A DNA stretch of 64,000 bases from Combretum micranthum (taxonomy: Eukaryota > Streptophyta > Magnoliopsida > Myrtales > Combretaceae). Within the stretch, counting starts at the first letter, position 1, and each line of letters begins with the position of its first letter. Where the stretch lies: contig JAMXBD010003370.1 of NCBI GenBank assembly GCA_024138025.1, forward strand, positions 1-64,000. The letters are read 5' to 3'. The position numbers were made by a program, and so were the translations under genes. The notes beneath the pieces are model-generated. The model had not been told where the DNA came from and made no database searches. It was given only the letters and a program-made list of their open reading frames with translations. This document shows positions 22,550 to 34,335 of the stretch, one piece after another.

Positions 22550-24624
22550 TATGCATATATAACTCAATACCATGCATGATTCATGAGTGTTGAAATTTCT
22601 AATTTCTCATGTACTTAGATAACGTCAACAAGAAGTATGTGCATTACTTTTCTAACTTTGTTTCTACAATGCATCATGTATATATGTAATACCTGCAAGC
22701 TATTCTCATGAAGGTTACGAGACGTTCTATCTATATGTATGCATATAGTACTAAGAATTCTTTTTGAAAAACTTTTACTTTGCAAAACTTTGAAATTTAC
22801 TAGACTTAAGAAAAATAATTTTTCTTCTTGTAAAATCATACTTGCTTTTATCAAAACTTAACCTTGATGATCTATATAGCCATCACCTTCATTATTTTAA
22901 TAAAAACCTTCATTTTGGGGTTAGAAAATAGATGTTTAAATAGGTGGTTTGCCTAAGTACGAATTTTACAAAATTTTAATGAATGAAAACATTGTTTAGC
23001 CTATTCTTGGAAACCATTTATTGTTCTAAGATTATACTTTGATAAACCTCTCTTATCTTTGTCAAAATTTGGTCTTTATGACATGTATCTCCTAGGACTT
23101 CCATTTTTTTTTAATAAAAATCATCATTTTGGCTTTTGGAAATAGGTGTTTAAATAATGGTTGTTTTCAAATCCGAATTTTGAAAAATTCATTTGAGTTT
23201 GTTTTCTTTGGAAAACTCATTTAGTCTTTCAAAAACCATTTCCTAATTAAAACTACCCCATAAGGCTTCAATTTCTTTAATAAAAATCTTGTTTTGAAGT
23301 TGAAAAATGACTTTTCTAAATGGTTCCCTTCTTATCCGAATTTTCAAAATGATTTTTGTTGAAACTAAAATAGATATTGAGCTTTCTAATACTTTCCTAC
23401 TACCATCAAGCTATTACATGTTATTTAAGAACAAAAAACAAAAGTTTAATGCATTTATGAATTTAAAACAACTAGATCTAGTTTACTAACTAGTTATAAA
23501 TGCATGAACACTATGATGGTTATGTGAATGATATAATGCACAAATCATTAACAATAACAACATAACTTGAAAGTAAAACAAGATAAGCAAAATAACTTCA
23601 AATAACAAGATCTATAACATTGTGATGGTAAGAATCTCATGTTCAAGTGTTTCCACATCCTTAGCTTGAAGCTTATGGGGGGTTTTGTGTGGAATCACAC
23701 ATGAATGAACTTGCCATTACATGTTTTAAGATAATGAAGTATACATCTATTACCTATTGGAAGATTGGAACAAGAAACTTGAAGAAAAAATATGTGAATG
23801 TGTGTGTGTGTGTGTTCGGTTTTGAGAGAGGGAGAGGAAGAGAGAAAGAAAATTTTTTGTAAGAGTTTAGCTTTGGAAAAGTGAGAAAGTGAGAGGAAGT
23901 TGGTATAAAGTATATATAGAGAAATGGATTAGGGTTTGCATAATAAGAGAAAAGAAAATAAAACAAATTGGAGAGAGGGAAAGAGGCAGAGGGTAGCGCT
24001 GGCCCCCCTGGAGTAAGAGAGAGAATGAGTTGTTTGAGTTGTGTTGTATAAGTTTTGGAATTAATTAAAGTAATTTAAGTGGTAAAGTTGTATTGGAAAA
24101 GTAAATTGTAAGGAAAATGATATAATTGTAAGAGTAGGGTGTAAGGATGTAAGGAATAGGTTATGGGTAGTTGTACTTGTGAATAGTGTAGAAGAAATAA
24201 AAAAGTAAATTTGACATTTAAAGTACCGGTAGTAATGAAAATACGATAAAAGGTTATAACTGTAACTTTTATAACCCGAAAAATTATATAAATGATATAT
24301 TTGGAAATCTTATGAAATTACAAGTCTAACGGTACTAATATCATATATATAATATTTTGAGCCTCAAGACATGCTTTTCGAAGTCTGTACCCGATCGGGT
24401 TCAAAATAGATCGAAAATTCGCTAATCTTAACTTTTAAAGCATCCTAGTATTAATACGAACCAAACTACATCCTTTACTCAAATTTCGACTCCTTGGTTG
24501 AGGAATACGGAATTGCCGTATCTAAACTACTAAGGTTTCTTGGGAATTTGTTGACTTCGGTTTCTCGGTTGACTTTTCGGTTTAGGGTTTGAACTTAATA
24601 TTACCCTAAGATTAAAGGTTTACA
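22550..24624 (-). mobile_element. LTR 'B' segment inside the chimeric LTR
   Basis: At about 22549 similarity to LTR A (position about 745) stops. At 24624 a TTTACA LTR end is followed by TGAACTACTATATTCC, which picks up LTR A at about 2730 (TTAAACTACTGTATTCC). B therefore looks like an LTR once inserted at TGAAC, whose own far end was later lost together with the matching part of the host LTR. No TGTCA start preceded by TGAAC was found. Confidence 0.65.
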
Positions 24625-26710
24625 TGAACTACTATATTCCACTTAGGGTTCCCGGGTGATTTTCTGGTTTAGATCTTTGCCAACTGGAAACTGATGGTTT
24701 ATGTTTATACAACACCTTTAGTTCGAGAAATTTATTTTAAATTTCATTTTTGTAAGTATTTAATATCTCTTACCGTTTTCGAAATTCTTGAATTGGGTTT
24801 TATTTTTTAAGGTTTATCGTTATTTACTTTTTTTTAATAATTTGCTTTTGGGTTCTGTATTACCCGATTTTACAAGTCAGAGCTACGTATAGAATTTGTC
24901 GTATGTAGTAGTTTTGAATTTGAAGACTGTTGAGTTTTATTTTATTTTTAAGGAATCTCGTTTTCTTAAGATTAAGAAATTTCTGGATTCGTTTGTGATT
25001 TAGGACTAGTTAAAATTCGGTTTTAATTTGGAGTTATTTTTAGAGTTTATTTTGGAATTTTTTACTGGAATTTTCCAGGGCTCACATCCACATCACTTTA
25101 CCTTCGTCTTTGTCACGCCCCGATGGTACCCTAGTAGTAGTAAATAAGTCACACTTGAATACTATTACTAGATTACCTTCAGAAAATGACAGGTTTTCAA
25201 AACAACAGGATCTTTTAGTTGCTTGATAAGAAATAACAAATATATGAAAGAAATAACTTAGTAAATAAACATTACAAAACTATTACAAACCATATAGTTC
25301 TTCTGAAGTACACAACTAAATAATCTATTCTAATAATACATAACCATTAAACTAAAATATAACCGTAGACTTCCAACTCTTAAGCTCTTATCGGAGTCGT
25401 ACTCCTGGAAGTGACTAACCAAGGTCATAAAGTAAACCTGAAAAGACTGTTGGAGTATGAGCGAAACCACAGCTCAGTGAATAACCAGACATACCATACA
25501 TCACACAAGTTATTAGCAAATCATATGTAATGCAAGCACTCAACCATATGCACATGTACAAGCTTGGATGATCTAGAATCCAAACAGGAAAAAGATTTAC
25601 GCCCTCTTTTTAAGGGTTGAAGAACCAGTACTCAATGACCCACCTGCTCAGGAGAGACTAAGTACACAGGAGAATAAACGATTTCTCGTTTTAGGGTTAT
25701 CACTTTGAATATAATTGATTAAACTAACCATCTCCTGCAATCTCCTTAGAAACTCCTAAGTATTAATCATTTCAAAGCGATTCTACGGGCGACGTTCTTC
25801 GGTGTCTTTTAGTTCCCATAGGACCGCCAGACCAAAGAGAACCTTGGAAGAACTGACACATTAGAACAACCAAGTATCAACAGAGATCCGAAATATTAAT
25901 ACGTAGCAGGCTGTCACATCAATATATATGCAATTATGCAATTCGTGCAATGCATGATCATATTATTTTGTCAAGTCAATAATTCTTAATCAATTTCACG
26001 GTGACCATACATTACACACAATCATTATTATATTGCTTCACAACATCAAATCATTGCATTATCGCTTTTGTAAGGATATCTTAACAATCATACAATTAGA
26101 TCATATCATACTTTCAGCAAACATTCATTTAATTATCTTTGCATTACATATTCAACTACTTACAAGCACAAATAGTACAATATGACTGAATTACTCACCT
26201 GCTCATACTGGCTCAGTCGTAATAATTAGCTGGTAGATCCTCTAGTGTTTCAAAGTCACCTATTTAAGATGAATAAAGAATTCATCAATACAAATCAACT
26301 AAATTTCTATATGTGATTAGTGTCCTAGACTCGATATTTATCAAGTTATGGTACTGACTATTACTAGTTTTATTATTCTATACTGAGCCTATTATAGAAA
26401 ATCAAAGTTATTTATTATTACTTAGTGTCGTCGGGTTTCTCCTATTTTATCTCCTATACTTATTTTGCTATTTTTAGAAGTCACATTACTCAAGAAATTA
26501 GCTTATTTCAATTTCCATTCTTACCTATTTTATCTATTTAGAACAAATATTCGACTAATACTGACTTTATTTAATGTCTTTTCTTGATCTTAGGATTTTA
26601 AGAAATATTAGATATTAATCTAAATATCTTAACTATTTAATAAACCTTATATTATTATATAAGTTCTGTTTAGGTCAAAATAAACTTTCGTTGAAGAATT
26701 TTAGCTGTAC

Positions 26711-26990
26711 GTCGACTCAAAGCCGCCGGCCTTCAAACCCAGGTGCCGGTGTAGAATTAGTTTTGCAAAATATTTCAAATTTGTTGCACCGGCTTTGAAA
26801 GTTGTCGGCTTTCAACGTACGCCGGCTTTACGCCGTGGGCGTAAATCTCCAGGTAGCCGGCTTACGTTCATGTTTTCGTGAAAATTATTTTTATGTAGCC
26901 TCTGATCAGTGTAAGCCGCCTCTACGCCGCCAGCCTATCTTTGTAAGCCGCCGGCATTGAGTGATTACACTGCTGGCTTTGAGATAGTGT
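26711..26990 (-). repeat. GC-rich CCGGC module in solo LTR 25111-28650
   Basis: About 280 bp rich in GCCGGC, CCGGCTT and CGCCG in otherwise AT-rich sequence. Related modules are in D (49383-49680) and C (36380-36535, 40300-40372), which belong to a different LTR family. Confidence 0.6.
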
Positions 26991-27479
26991 TAGTACTATT
27001 CATCATCTTCCTCACTGATCCGATTCTTTTTCTTTAAATTTTACACGTCAAAAACTTTGCTAAACCGTTTGTAAGTGTTTATACATCTTATATAAGAACA
27101 TAAAACAACTTTTAACACGTCTATATACATATATTCTTAGATCTCGATTCTTACTAAAACATAGTTAGGGTTTTGGATTGTTACCTCGTTTGAGCTCATC
27201 CGATGTAATCCGAAGCTCGTGGTTGTGTTTATTACGTTCCTAAGATTATTATAAGTCAGTTATAAAGCACAGATTCGAAAGAAAATCATTTAAACTTTAT
27301 CAACTTACCTTTGAACTTGTTTCAAGAGTTTTTACTATTGTTTGTCCTCTGATCCGATCTTGAATATTTTGTTCGGTTTGATTTTTGTTTCCAGGTGGTT
27401 TTAGTTGCTGGTTGAGAGTGGATTCGTTCTGGAAATTTGAGAGGTAATGTAGTTTGTTTGTTTCTTCATTAAGGTTATT

Positions 27480-27481
<2 letters not shown>

Positions 27482-27548
<67 letters not shown>
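27482..27548. repeat. (AC)n(AT)n microsatellite in an LTR promoter
   Basis: About 24 AC units followed by about nine AT units. On the sense (minus) strand this is (TA)n(TG)n, placed about 230 bp upstream of the donor-like site, where other copies have the TATA box. Confidence 0.95.
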
Positions 27549-28650
27549 GAAGGAGAAGAAGAACGAATTTGCAGCTGTTTTCCTCCAAATTCTCCTCCGT
27601 TTTTGGCTGTGTTTGATCTGTTATTTTCGTTGCATTTAATGTGGAGTTGAGTTGTCATTGTTCTATTGGTCTTTGGGTTGCTTTTGTTGAAATTTTGGGT
27701 GAATTGTTGTACACAATTTCGGCTCCTCTTTTTCTCCTCAATTTCCACCGAAATTAGCAGCCGGATAATATATATATATATTAGTTTATTATTTTAGTTT
27801 AGTTTTAGGATCATTTAACAACTTATACGGGTACAAATTAGCTAGTATTTGGGAGTTTTTATACAAAAATATGTTTATAGAGTTATGCAAAACACTTAGA
27901 TTATCAAATAATACAATTTTAGGTTTTATATATACGTAGTTATTCATTCGTATAATTTTATCTCCTGCGATTAAGATTTCTTAAGCTCATTAGGTCAATT
28001 TTTTTTTCAGGCTCCGATAGCTTAAGAAAATTTGAATTAGAACAATAGCGCAATTTGATTATTTATTTGGAGTTCAGATTTTGAGTTATACAACAGTTTA
28101 TGTTTTCGTTGTGTATTTATAATTCTAACGGTTTATCTTTGGGTCATCGTTTTCTATTTATAAGCGTAAATAATCGTTGACGTAGTATTGGACTTAATAC
28201 GGAAACTAAACTATATATATATCCTTAGTTTTGGTACTTGTCAAGAAATTTTATTAATAGTTATTTATTTTAACTAGGAGTCTTGAATTTAGGGTTTAAG
28301 TTTGAGTCTAAGCTCATTATTACTCGTTATTCTAATCTCGAATCATTATCGAGATCAAAGACCTTCATTTAATCTCTATATTCATATTTTGCTATTTAAA
28401 TCCATTTGCATATCAAGTTTCGGGTTTAAATTTTAGATCATGTCTTGAATTATTCATTCAAGACACGAAATCTCGATTTTGGTATCAACTAGGGTTAAAG
28501 AATTTCTTTATTCGAATTCTAAATTCTTTATCTAACCAAATTCTAGGTATTAATCTATTCTTGGACTTTAACTAGAATCTAAATCTATTATCTAGTTCGT
28601 GTAATCTATTGCAAGGTCGTGTACTAATGTGGAAAATTCCCGGGGTTACA

Positions 28651-28976
28651 GTCTCCTAAGGGCATCAAATCTCAGCTCTTCATGAAGATTCTTCCATAGG
28701 GATTATTTCAAACCCTTTTTCCATAGCTTAAACATCTCCCTGGAAGTTCGAGGCCTTCCTACAAATGCGAATTCCTCGCATAGGACTCTCAACCTAAGAC
28801 GATAGTTCAAAAAAGTCTCATATGGGTCCTTAAGGAAATTTCGAGCTTTTTCCTTCACTCTAGGGAAGGTCAACTATCCAATAGAACAAAAATATGATCA
28901 GATCTTAAGCTCAGGTTCTAGCTTCTTATTATCTATCTTAAAGTCTATTTCTACTATCTTTTATCCTAAAACTTGC
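28651..28976 (-). pseudogene. 5' part of the extra coding region, next to the PBS
   Basis: Starting about 115 nt after the PBS the minus strand reads VKEKARNFLKDPYETFLNYR, LRLRVLCEEFAFVGRPRTSR, EMFKLWKKGLK, a stop, then SLWKNLHEELRFDALRR up to the insertion of solo LTR 25111-28650. About 70 codons have one stop. The frame should continue at 25105-25092 and then 20347. It is not recognisable as capsid. It could be a displaced Gag N-terminus, but the true gag-like start is 1.5 kb further along. Confidence 0.5.
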
Positions 28977-28988
28977 GCTCTGATACCA
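28977..28988 (-). other. Primer-binding site for initiator tRNA-Met
   Basis: TGGTATCAGAGC on the minus strand, the standard complement of the 3' end of plant initiator tRNA-Met, starting 8 nt after the end of the 5' LTR at 28997. It fixes this LTR as the 5' LTR and the element as minus-oriented. Confidence 0.95.
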
Positions 28989-31900
28989 ACTTAAACTGTC
29001 ATGCCCCGGAGAGTACCCTAAACGTGGTAGTCCGCCGCACATAATATTAAAGCTAATGAAAGATAACCTTAGTTACGCAAGAGCTTTGATATCACGTGCA
29101 ATGTGTGCTTTCAAGATAGTAGGTGACTCAAAGGGGTATTACATTTAAGCAGATAATAAAAGCATGCAAGAAATTATAAAGGTAAACATATAATAATCAT
29201 TAAGATAAAAGTTTCTTACAACTTCTTGGGGGCATTCCCCCGTTCTAAAAGCCTTACTCAAACTAAGTCATCTTCAAAACATACATGAATATAACATAAG
29301 TCTACTATAGAGATTTCTCTTAGAAGTCTCCGTCCAAAACTAAATGTATAAACTTCTTCTAAAAACTCCTAGTAGCTTTGGCTTATACCTGACAAAGGGG
29401 CTCCTTGGTGCCAACCATAAGTAATCAAACTGTAACAAAAAGCTATAGGGGTATAAGCAAAACTAGCTTAGTGAGATAACTCCCTGTTCAAAACATTTCC
29501 ATAAAACACATAAGTATTTTAAATAATCATGTGGGAATGCATAAATCACATGAGCAAGCAAAATACACACGATTAACTAGAAACCATGTGTAGCATGGAT
29601 TTTACGCCCCATGTCGAGGGTTGGGTGGTTACTGACCCATACGACCATCAATAGTTGCAGACTTACCGGTTCTTACTTGTCCTGTAGACTTTCTAGCTCC
29701 TACTAGCCCATGTAGACTTTCCGGCTCCAACTAGCCACCACTACAACTTTTTGTTTCCTCACGTGAAAAATAGTAGCGAAAAATATATATGATTCATAAT
29801 ATGTTATGCACGAATCGTTTTTAATATTGGTTTATTCAATTGTCGTCGAGCTCAAGTTAAAGGTGATCAAAACAATATTCATCATACCGTTGCAAGAAAA
29901 CATAAGTTATTCATCAATTCCTCTTTCGATATACTTAGCTTTTATTCAACAACCACACCATTCAATTATGAATTCAAATCACACAACATTTATTCACTTA
30001 TCTTTTTGCTTACTCTCTAGTGCTACTACTTACAAGCATAATCAAGGAAACGTAATTAGTAAGGGATTAAATCACTCCATGATGATCGCTTCTAGTCGAA
30101 ATAATCTTCCGGAAGGCGATATCGGTTTCTTCTTCACCTAAACAAGATGAAATGCCTAAAATGAGTCTTTCATAGAATTTCTACTTTAAAAATTCTAAGT
30201 CTATCTTTAATTTGTGGTAAAATCTGATTGAAAGAAGTTCCAATTGAAAATGGCCATAACTTGCTCATTTTAACTGGGAATTTCACATATTATATATCGT
30301 TTTCTACCTACTGGAAAAGATATATCCATTTCTATGGTTACTTTTACTATAAAAGGTCATTTGGGTCTTGGATTAGAAGGGTATAGATCTAATATGAAAA
30401 TTCCTTTCTTGAAAACAATATTTTTTTATCCTTCCTTTACTAAGGCTTGTTTAAGTAAAACTCAAATATGTATATTTTTGAAAAGAATTCCTTATATATA
30501 TAAATAGACTCATAATTTATGCATAAAGTTATAGGTGTTGTCTTGTTTAATTTTTTTTCCTGAAAACAACCTTTTCTAGTGTTTTGGAAAATTTGTATTT
30601 GCTAGACTTTACTTTATGTAGGTGAAGTAACTTATAAATTTTTGGATGATCAAAATCTAATATACTATATTTTGACTCTTTAGTTTGTCAAAAGTGAGTT
30701 GCAAATAGAGTTTGGTCTTTTGAGGTTACCTACAAAATTTATATCTAGGAATTGAAAAATAGAGTTTCCAAAACTTTTCTTTAGTAATACTTAATGAGTT
30801 TATTCTTTGAAAATTTATTTTCACTTTCCTTGTAAGTTGATTTTTCTTGAAAACTTATTTAGCTCTTGTTTTAGAAAGTTGGTCAAAATAGTACCAAGTT
30901 ATTATCTATATGTCAAGGCTTCTTTTGTAATTTGAAAAGGAAATATCTTTAGACTTTAAAGAAATTTCATTTATTAATAGTTTAAAATTTCATGATGAGT
31001 TTACAGAAACTTTTAAAAGAGATTTATTTGAAAATATTTTTCTAAGTCTTTGGAAAAACTTTGATCAAATTTTATTCTTTCATCAAAAAGATTCATTTTT
31101 ATTTGGGCAACAACTTATTAGCCATGCATGAATATAATCATGTAGTTTATAAAAGCTAAAAATATCACAAGATAAAATAATAATAAAGAACATAAGAAAT
31201 AAATAAGCATAATAATAATTGTCAAGTATTGGAAGCCTTTGCTTCTTCAAGGCTTCTTGAGACTAAGAATAGACTAGTCACAAAAGAAAAAGAAAATTGT
31301 TTTGACTTGATGAGAACAAGTCTAAAACTAGAAAGACTAGTCTTAAAACAACTTGAAAGTAAACAAATTGCAAGGTAAGTAAGCAAATTGCAAGGAAAGT
31401 AAATAAATTGCAATAACAAATGAGCTTATGTAAATCCCCAAGGTTTTGTGACCAATTAAACTTAAACCCTAATTAAAAGGTCAATCGGAAATCCTAAAGT
31501 CAACAAAACCTTAGTCAGACGTAAGCGATTCAGTCTGACAATCCTGTGTTTGTAACCCTAAGTGAGTAAGTGAGAGATTAGTATGTAGAATAGTTCGTTA
31601 TATCATGAGAAAGCTTAAAAATATCAAATTAGTTAAACCGCGGTTCGTTTTGAACTGGATCGGATACAGTTTTCGAAAAGCGTGTCCTAGGGCTCGGATT
31701 AGTAAAAATATTCCGAATATACCGTTAGACTCTTAAGAATATAAGGTTTTCAAAAATATCAGTTTTATAATTTTTCAGTAACTAAAATATCAGATATTGC
31801 GATTATATGTGTATTTTCTTACTACCGGTACTTTAATTGTCATGTCCACTTTATATTACACTATTTATTACCGTTCTATACTATTTATTTCTCTACTTTT

Positions 31901-32117
31901 TCTTACAACTACTCTTACACCCATACACCTATTTCTTACACTTTTCATTTCCAATATAATTTCACATCTCTCATATCTTACTTTTCATTAACAAAAATTC
32001 AAAAAAATAAATTTCTTCTCTCTCTTTCCTTCATATTTGCGCCGGCCCTCCCTCATACACACGAATGGTTTTATTTTTCATTTGTTTAACTAACACAAAA
32101 TTTCCTCCACTTTCTCC

Positions 32118-32125
32118 TATATATA
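32118..32125 (+). promoter_or_regulatory. TATA box of solo LTR 31429-34769
   Basis: TATATATA followed by ACCACC, in the same context as other LTRs, 71 bp downstream of GCGCCGGCC. Confidence 0.75.
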
Positions 32126-32233
32126 CCACCTCTTTCTTCTATTTCCTTCACACCTTCTATACACTAAAATTACTCTCTCAAAATCTCTCCATAAACTTTC
32201 TCAAGTTTTCTCTAGTTTCCACTTCTTCTATAG

Positions 32234-34335
32234 GTAATAGTCTTAGCTTTTTATATGTTCATTTACTTAGTATGAGCATAGTGTGTGTTTTCTAAAACTA
32301 TGGAGGCTAAGAAAGAAACAATATGTTCATACTTTATTTTTGTTCATGAATCTATTTTCCTTTATGTTGCTTTCATATATATCTAACTAAATATATCTAT
32401 GTAGTTATATATATCTTTTAGAGCATATAAGCTCCTTGTTATTGCAATTTATTTACTTCCTTTGCAATTTATTTATTTTCAAGTGTTTTAAGATTAGTCT
32501 CTCTCGTCTTAGACTTGTCCTTCTCGTTTATACTTGTCCTCATCAAGTCAAAAAAATTTTCTTTTTCTTTTGGGACTAATCTTTTCTTAGTCCTGGAATA
32601 CCTTGATGAAGCTAAAGTTCCAATACTTGATATTTCTTTACTAGCTTATTTAATTAATTATTATGTCTTTCTTATTTTCATAATTTTATGATTCATATTC
32701 ATGATCATACATGAACATATTGATTTTGTCTCAACAAGATAAAGGAGGAAAAATTTTCTTAAAATAGAAGTTCTTCTCTAGAAATAAATGTTGTTATGAA
32801 GGAAGTAATTTTTTTTTATAAAAACTTAGGAATTTATCTTAACAAACTTTTTCTAGAAATCTAGAGTAGTTCATTATAAATTTTAAGAATATAGGAATTT
32901 TTAAACAATACATAGTCATAAAATGGAAAGAAATTCTTGATTAAACAAAATTTTTACTAAAGTTTACTTTTCATCAATACTAGTTTGACAAACACCAAGA
33001 AATTTCTTTTCATAAAAGTAGAATGATCTTAAGAAATAAGGAAATCATTTCTATAAATATTGAACTATTACTACTTTCAAAAAGTATTAGAAACTAAGCA
33101 TTAAGAAATTTAGAAAATGAAAATCATTCTTTTGAAATTTAAAAAGGGACTAAGGAAATGGAATTAAGGAAAAAAATATTCATTTAAAATAACTTGAGAT
33201 ATTTTAGTAAAAAGAAATTTTCAAAAGTTTTACTTTTCCAAAATCCTTAGAAGACTTTACTTTTACCAAAAAATTCATGTTGAGACAACTTCATTAAATT
33301 CATGCATTAGATATGAGTGAATGAATATATATATATACACACATTTCAAAGGTCTTACAAATTATTATAATATCTATCTCTTTGATATAAGTGTTTGTAA
33401 AAAGAAGAAAATAAGTTTTGTGAAATTCATGGTAAATTGATCACCACTATTTTGGAGCTCAAACAACTTAGTTTGATGAAAATAGTTTAAGAAATAAATA
33501 GATCTTTTTGAGTAGGTAGAAACGATATATAATATGCGAAATTCCCAGTTAAAATGAGCAAGTTATGGCCATTTTAATTTGGAACTTTCTTCAAATCCGA
33601 TTTTATCGCACATTGAATAGATTTAGAATCTTCAAAGTAAAATTCTATGAAAGACTCATTTTGGGTATTTCATCTTGTTTAGGTGAAGAAGGAACATATC
33701 ACTTTCCGGAAGATTACTTCTACTATGAGTGATTATCATGGAGTGAGTTGATTCCCTTACTAATTACATTTCCTTGAGTGTGCTTATAAGTAGTAGCATT
33801 AGAGAATAAGGAAAAAGATAATGAATAAATGTCGGTGATTTGGATTTATGATTGATTGATATCGTTGTTGAATAAAAGCTAAGAATATCGAAAGTGGAAT
33901 GGATGAATAACTTATGTTTTCTTGCAATGGTATGATGAACATTGTTTTGATCACCTTTAACTTGAATTCAACGATAATTGAATAACCTTATATTGAAAAA
34001 AATTCATGCATATCATATTTATGAGTCACATTTATTTTTTACTACTATTCTTCCTGTGGGCAAACGAAGAGTTGTAGTGATGGCTAGTAGGAGCCGGTAA
34101 GTCTACAAATGTTGATGGTCATATGGGTTAGTAACCACCCAACCCTCGACATGGAGGGCGTAAAATCCATGCTACACATGATTTCCGGTTAATCATGTGT
34201 ATTTTGTTTGCTCATGTAATTGATGCATTCTCATATGATTGTCTAAATACTTGTGTGTTTTACGAAAATGTTTTGTAGATGGGAGTTATCTCACTAAGCT
34301 ATATTTGCTTTTACCCCTATAGTTTTCTATTACAG
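32234..34335 (+). other. Predicted LTR-internal intron (best example)
   Basis: The donor-like AG|GTAATAG lies 109 nt after the TATATATA box, and the acceptor-like TTTTCTATTACAG lies about 434 bp before the LTR end. The span is 2102 nt. Equivalent pairs occur in other copies: 13452 to 11254, 60455 to 58041, 44671 to 42510 and 27308 to 25438 (all minus). Splicing itself is not shown; the evidence is position and motif recurrence. Confidence 0.45.
34174..34200 (+). other. Perfect 10-bp stem, 7-nt loop hairpin in LTR
   Basis: Stem ACACATGATT, loop TCCGGTT, stem AATCATGTGT. It lies just after the conserved box that reads GGAGGGCGTAAATCCAT in several copies. Matching hairpins with different stems occur at 6379-6403, 20842-20866, 55109-55133 and 56180-56204, and decayed ones at 11391-11415, 37127-37151 and 42648-42672. 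Confidence 0.75.

Larger units (their letters stand above)
20353..25086 (-). mobile_element. Chimeric solo LTR with perfect TCCAC target duplication
   Basis: It begins TGTCACGCCC and ends GGGCTCACA, flanked by TCCAC at 20348-20352 and 25087-25091. The left part (20353 to about 22549) and the right part (24625-25086) match LTR A at 1-3208. The middle (about 22550-24624) is the promoter half of a different LTR with its own TTTACA end at 24624. It has a perfect 9-bp hairpin at 20842-20866, an acceptor-like site at 20710-20711, a donor-like AATAG|GTAATAG at 23752-23753 and a TATATATA box near 23916. It is inserted between the extra ORF parts of the Tekay-like element. Confidence 0.82.
25111..28650 (-). 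mobile_element. Solo LTR (3540 bp), GTCTT/GTCTC target duplication
   Basis: It starts TGTCACGCCCC and ends CCCGGGGTTACA. The flanks GTCTT (25106-25110) and GTCTC (28651-28655) differ at one base. It holds a near-consensus splice donor AAAG|GTAAGTTG at 27307-27308 (minus) and an acceptor-like CTTTTCAG at 25438-25439 (minus), an (AC)n(AT)n run at 27482-27548 in the promoter region, and a GC-rich CCGGC module at 26711-26990. It interrupts the extra ORF of the Tekay-like element. The open frames rich in Val-Cys are just the AC repeat. Confidence 0.88.

Noticed and set aside
26711..26990. GC-rich stretch as a CpG island of a host gene
   Set aside because: It is inside a solo LTR with matching target duplications, and related stretches lie in other LTRs.
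27300..27748. Two open frames rich in Val and Cys on the minus strand
   Set aside because: They are the AC microsatellite read through. No domain, and they lie in an LTR promoter.
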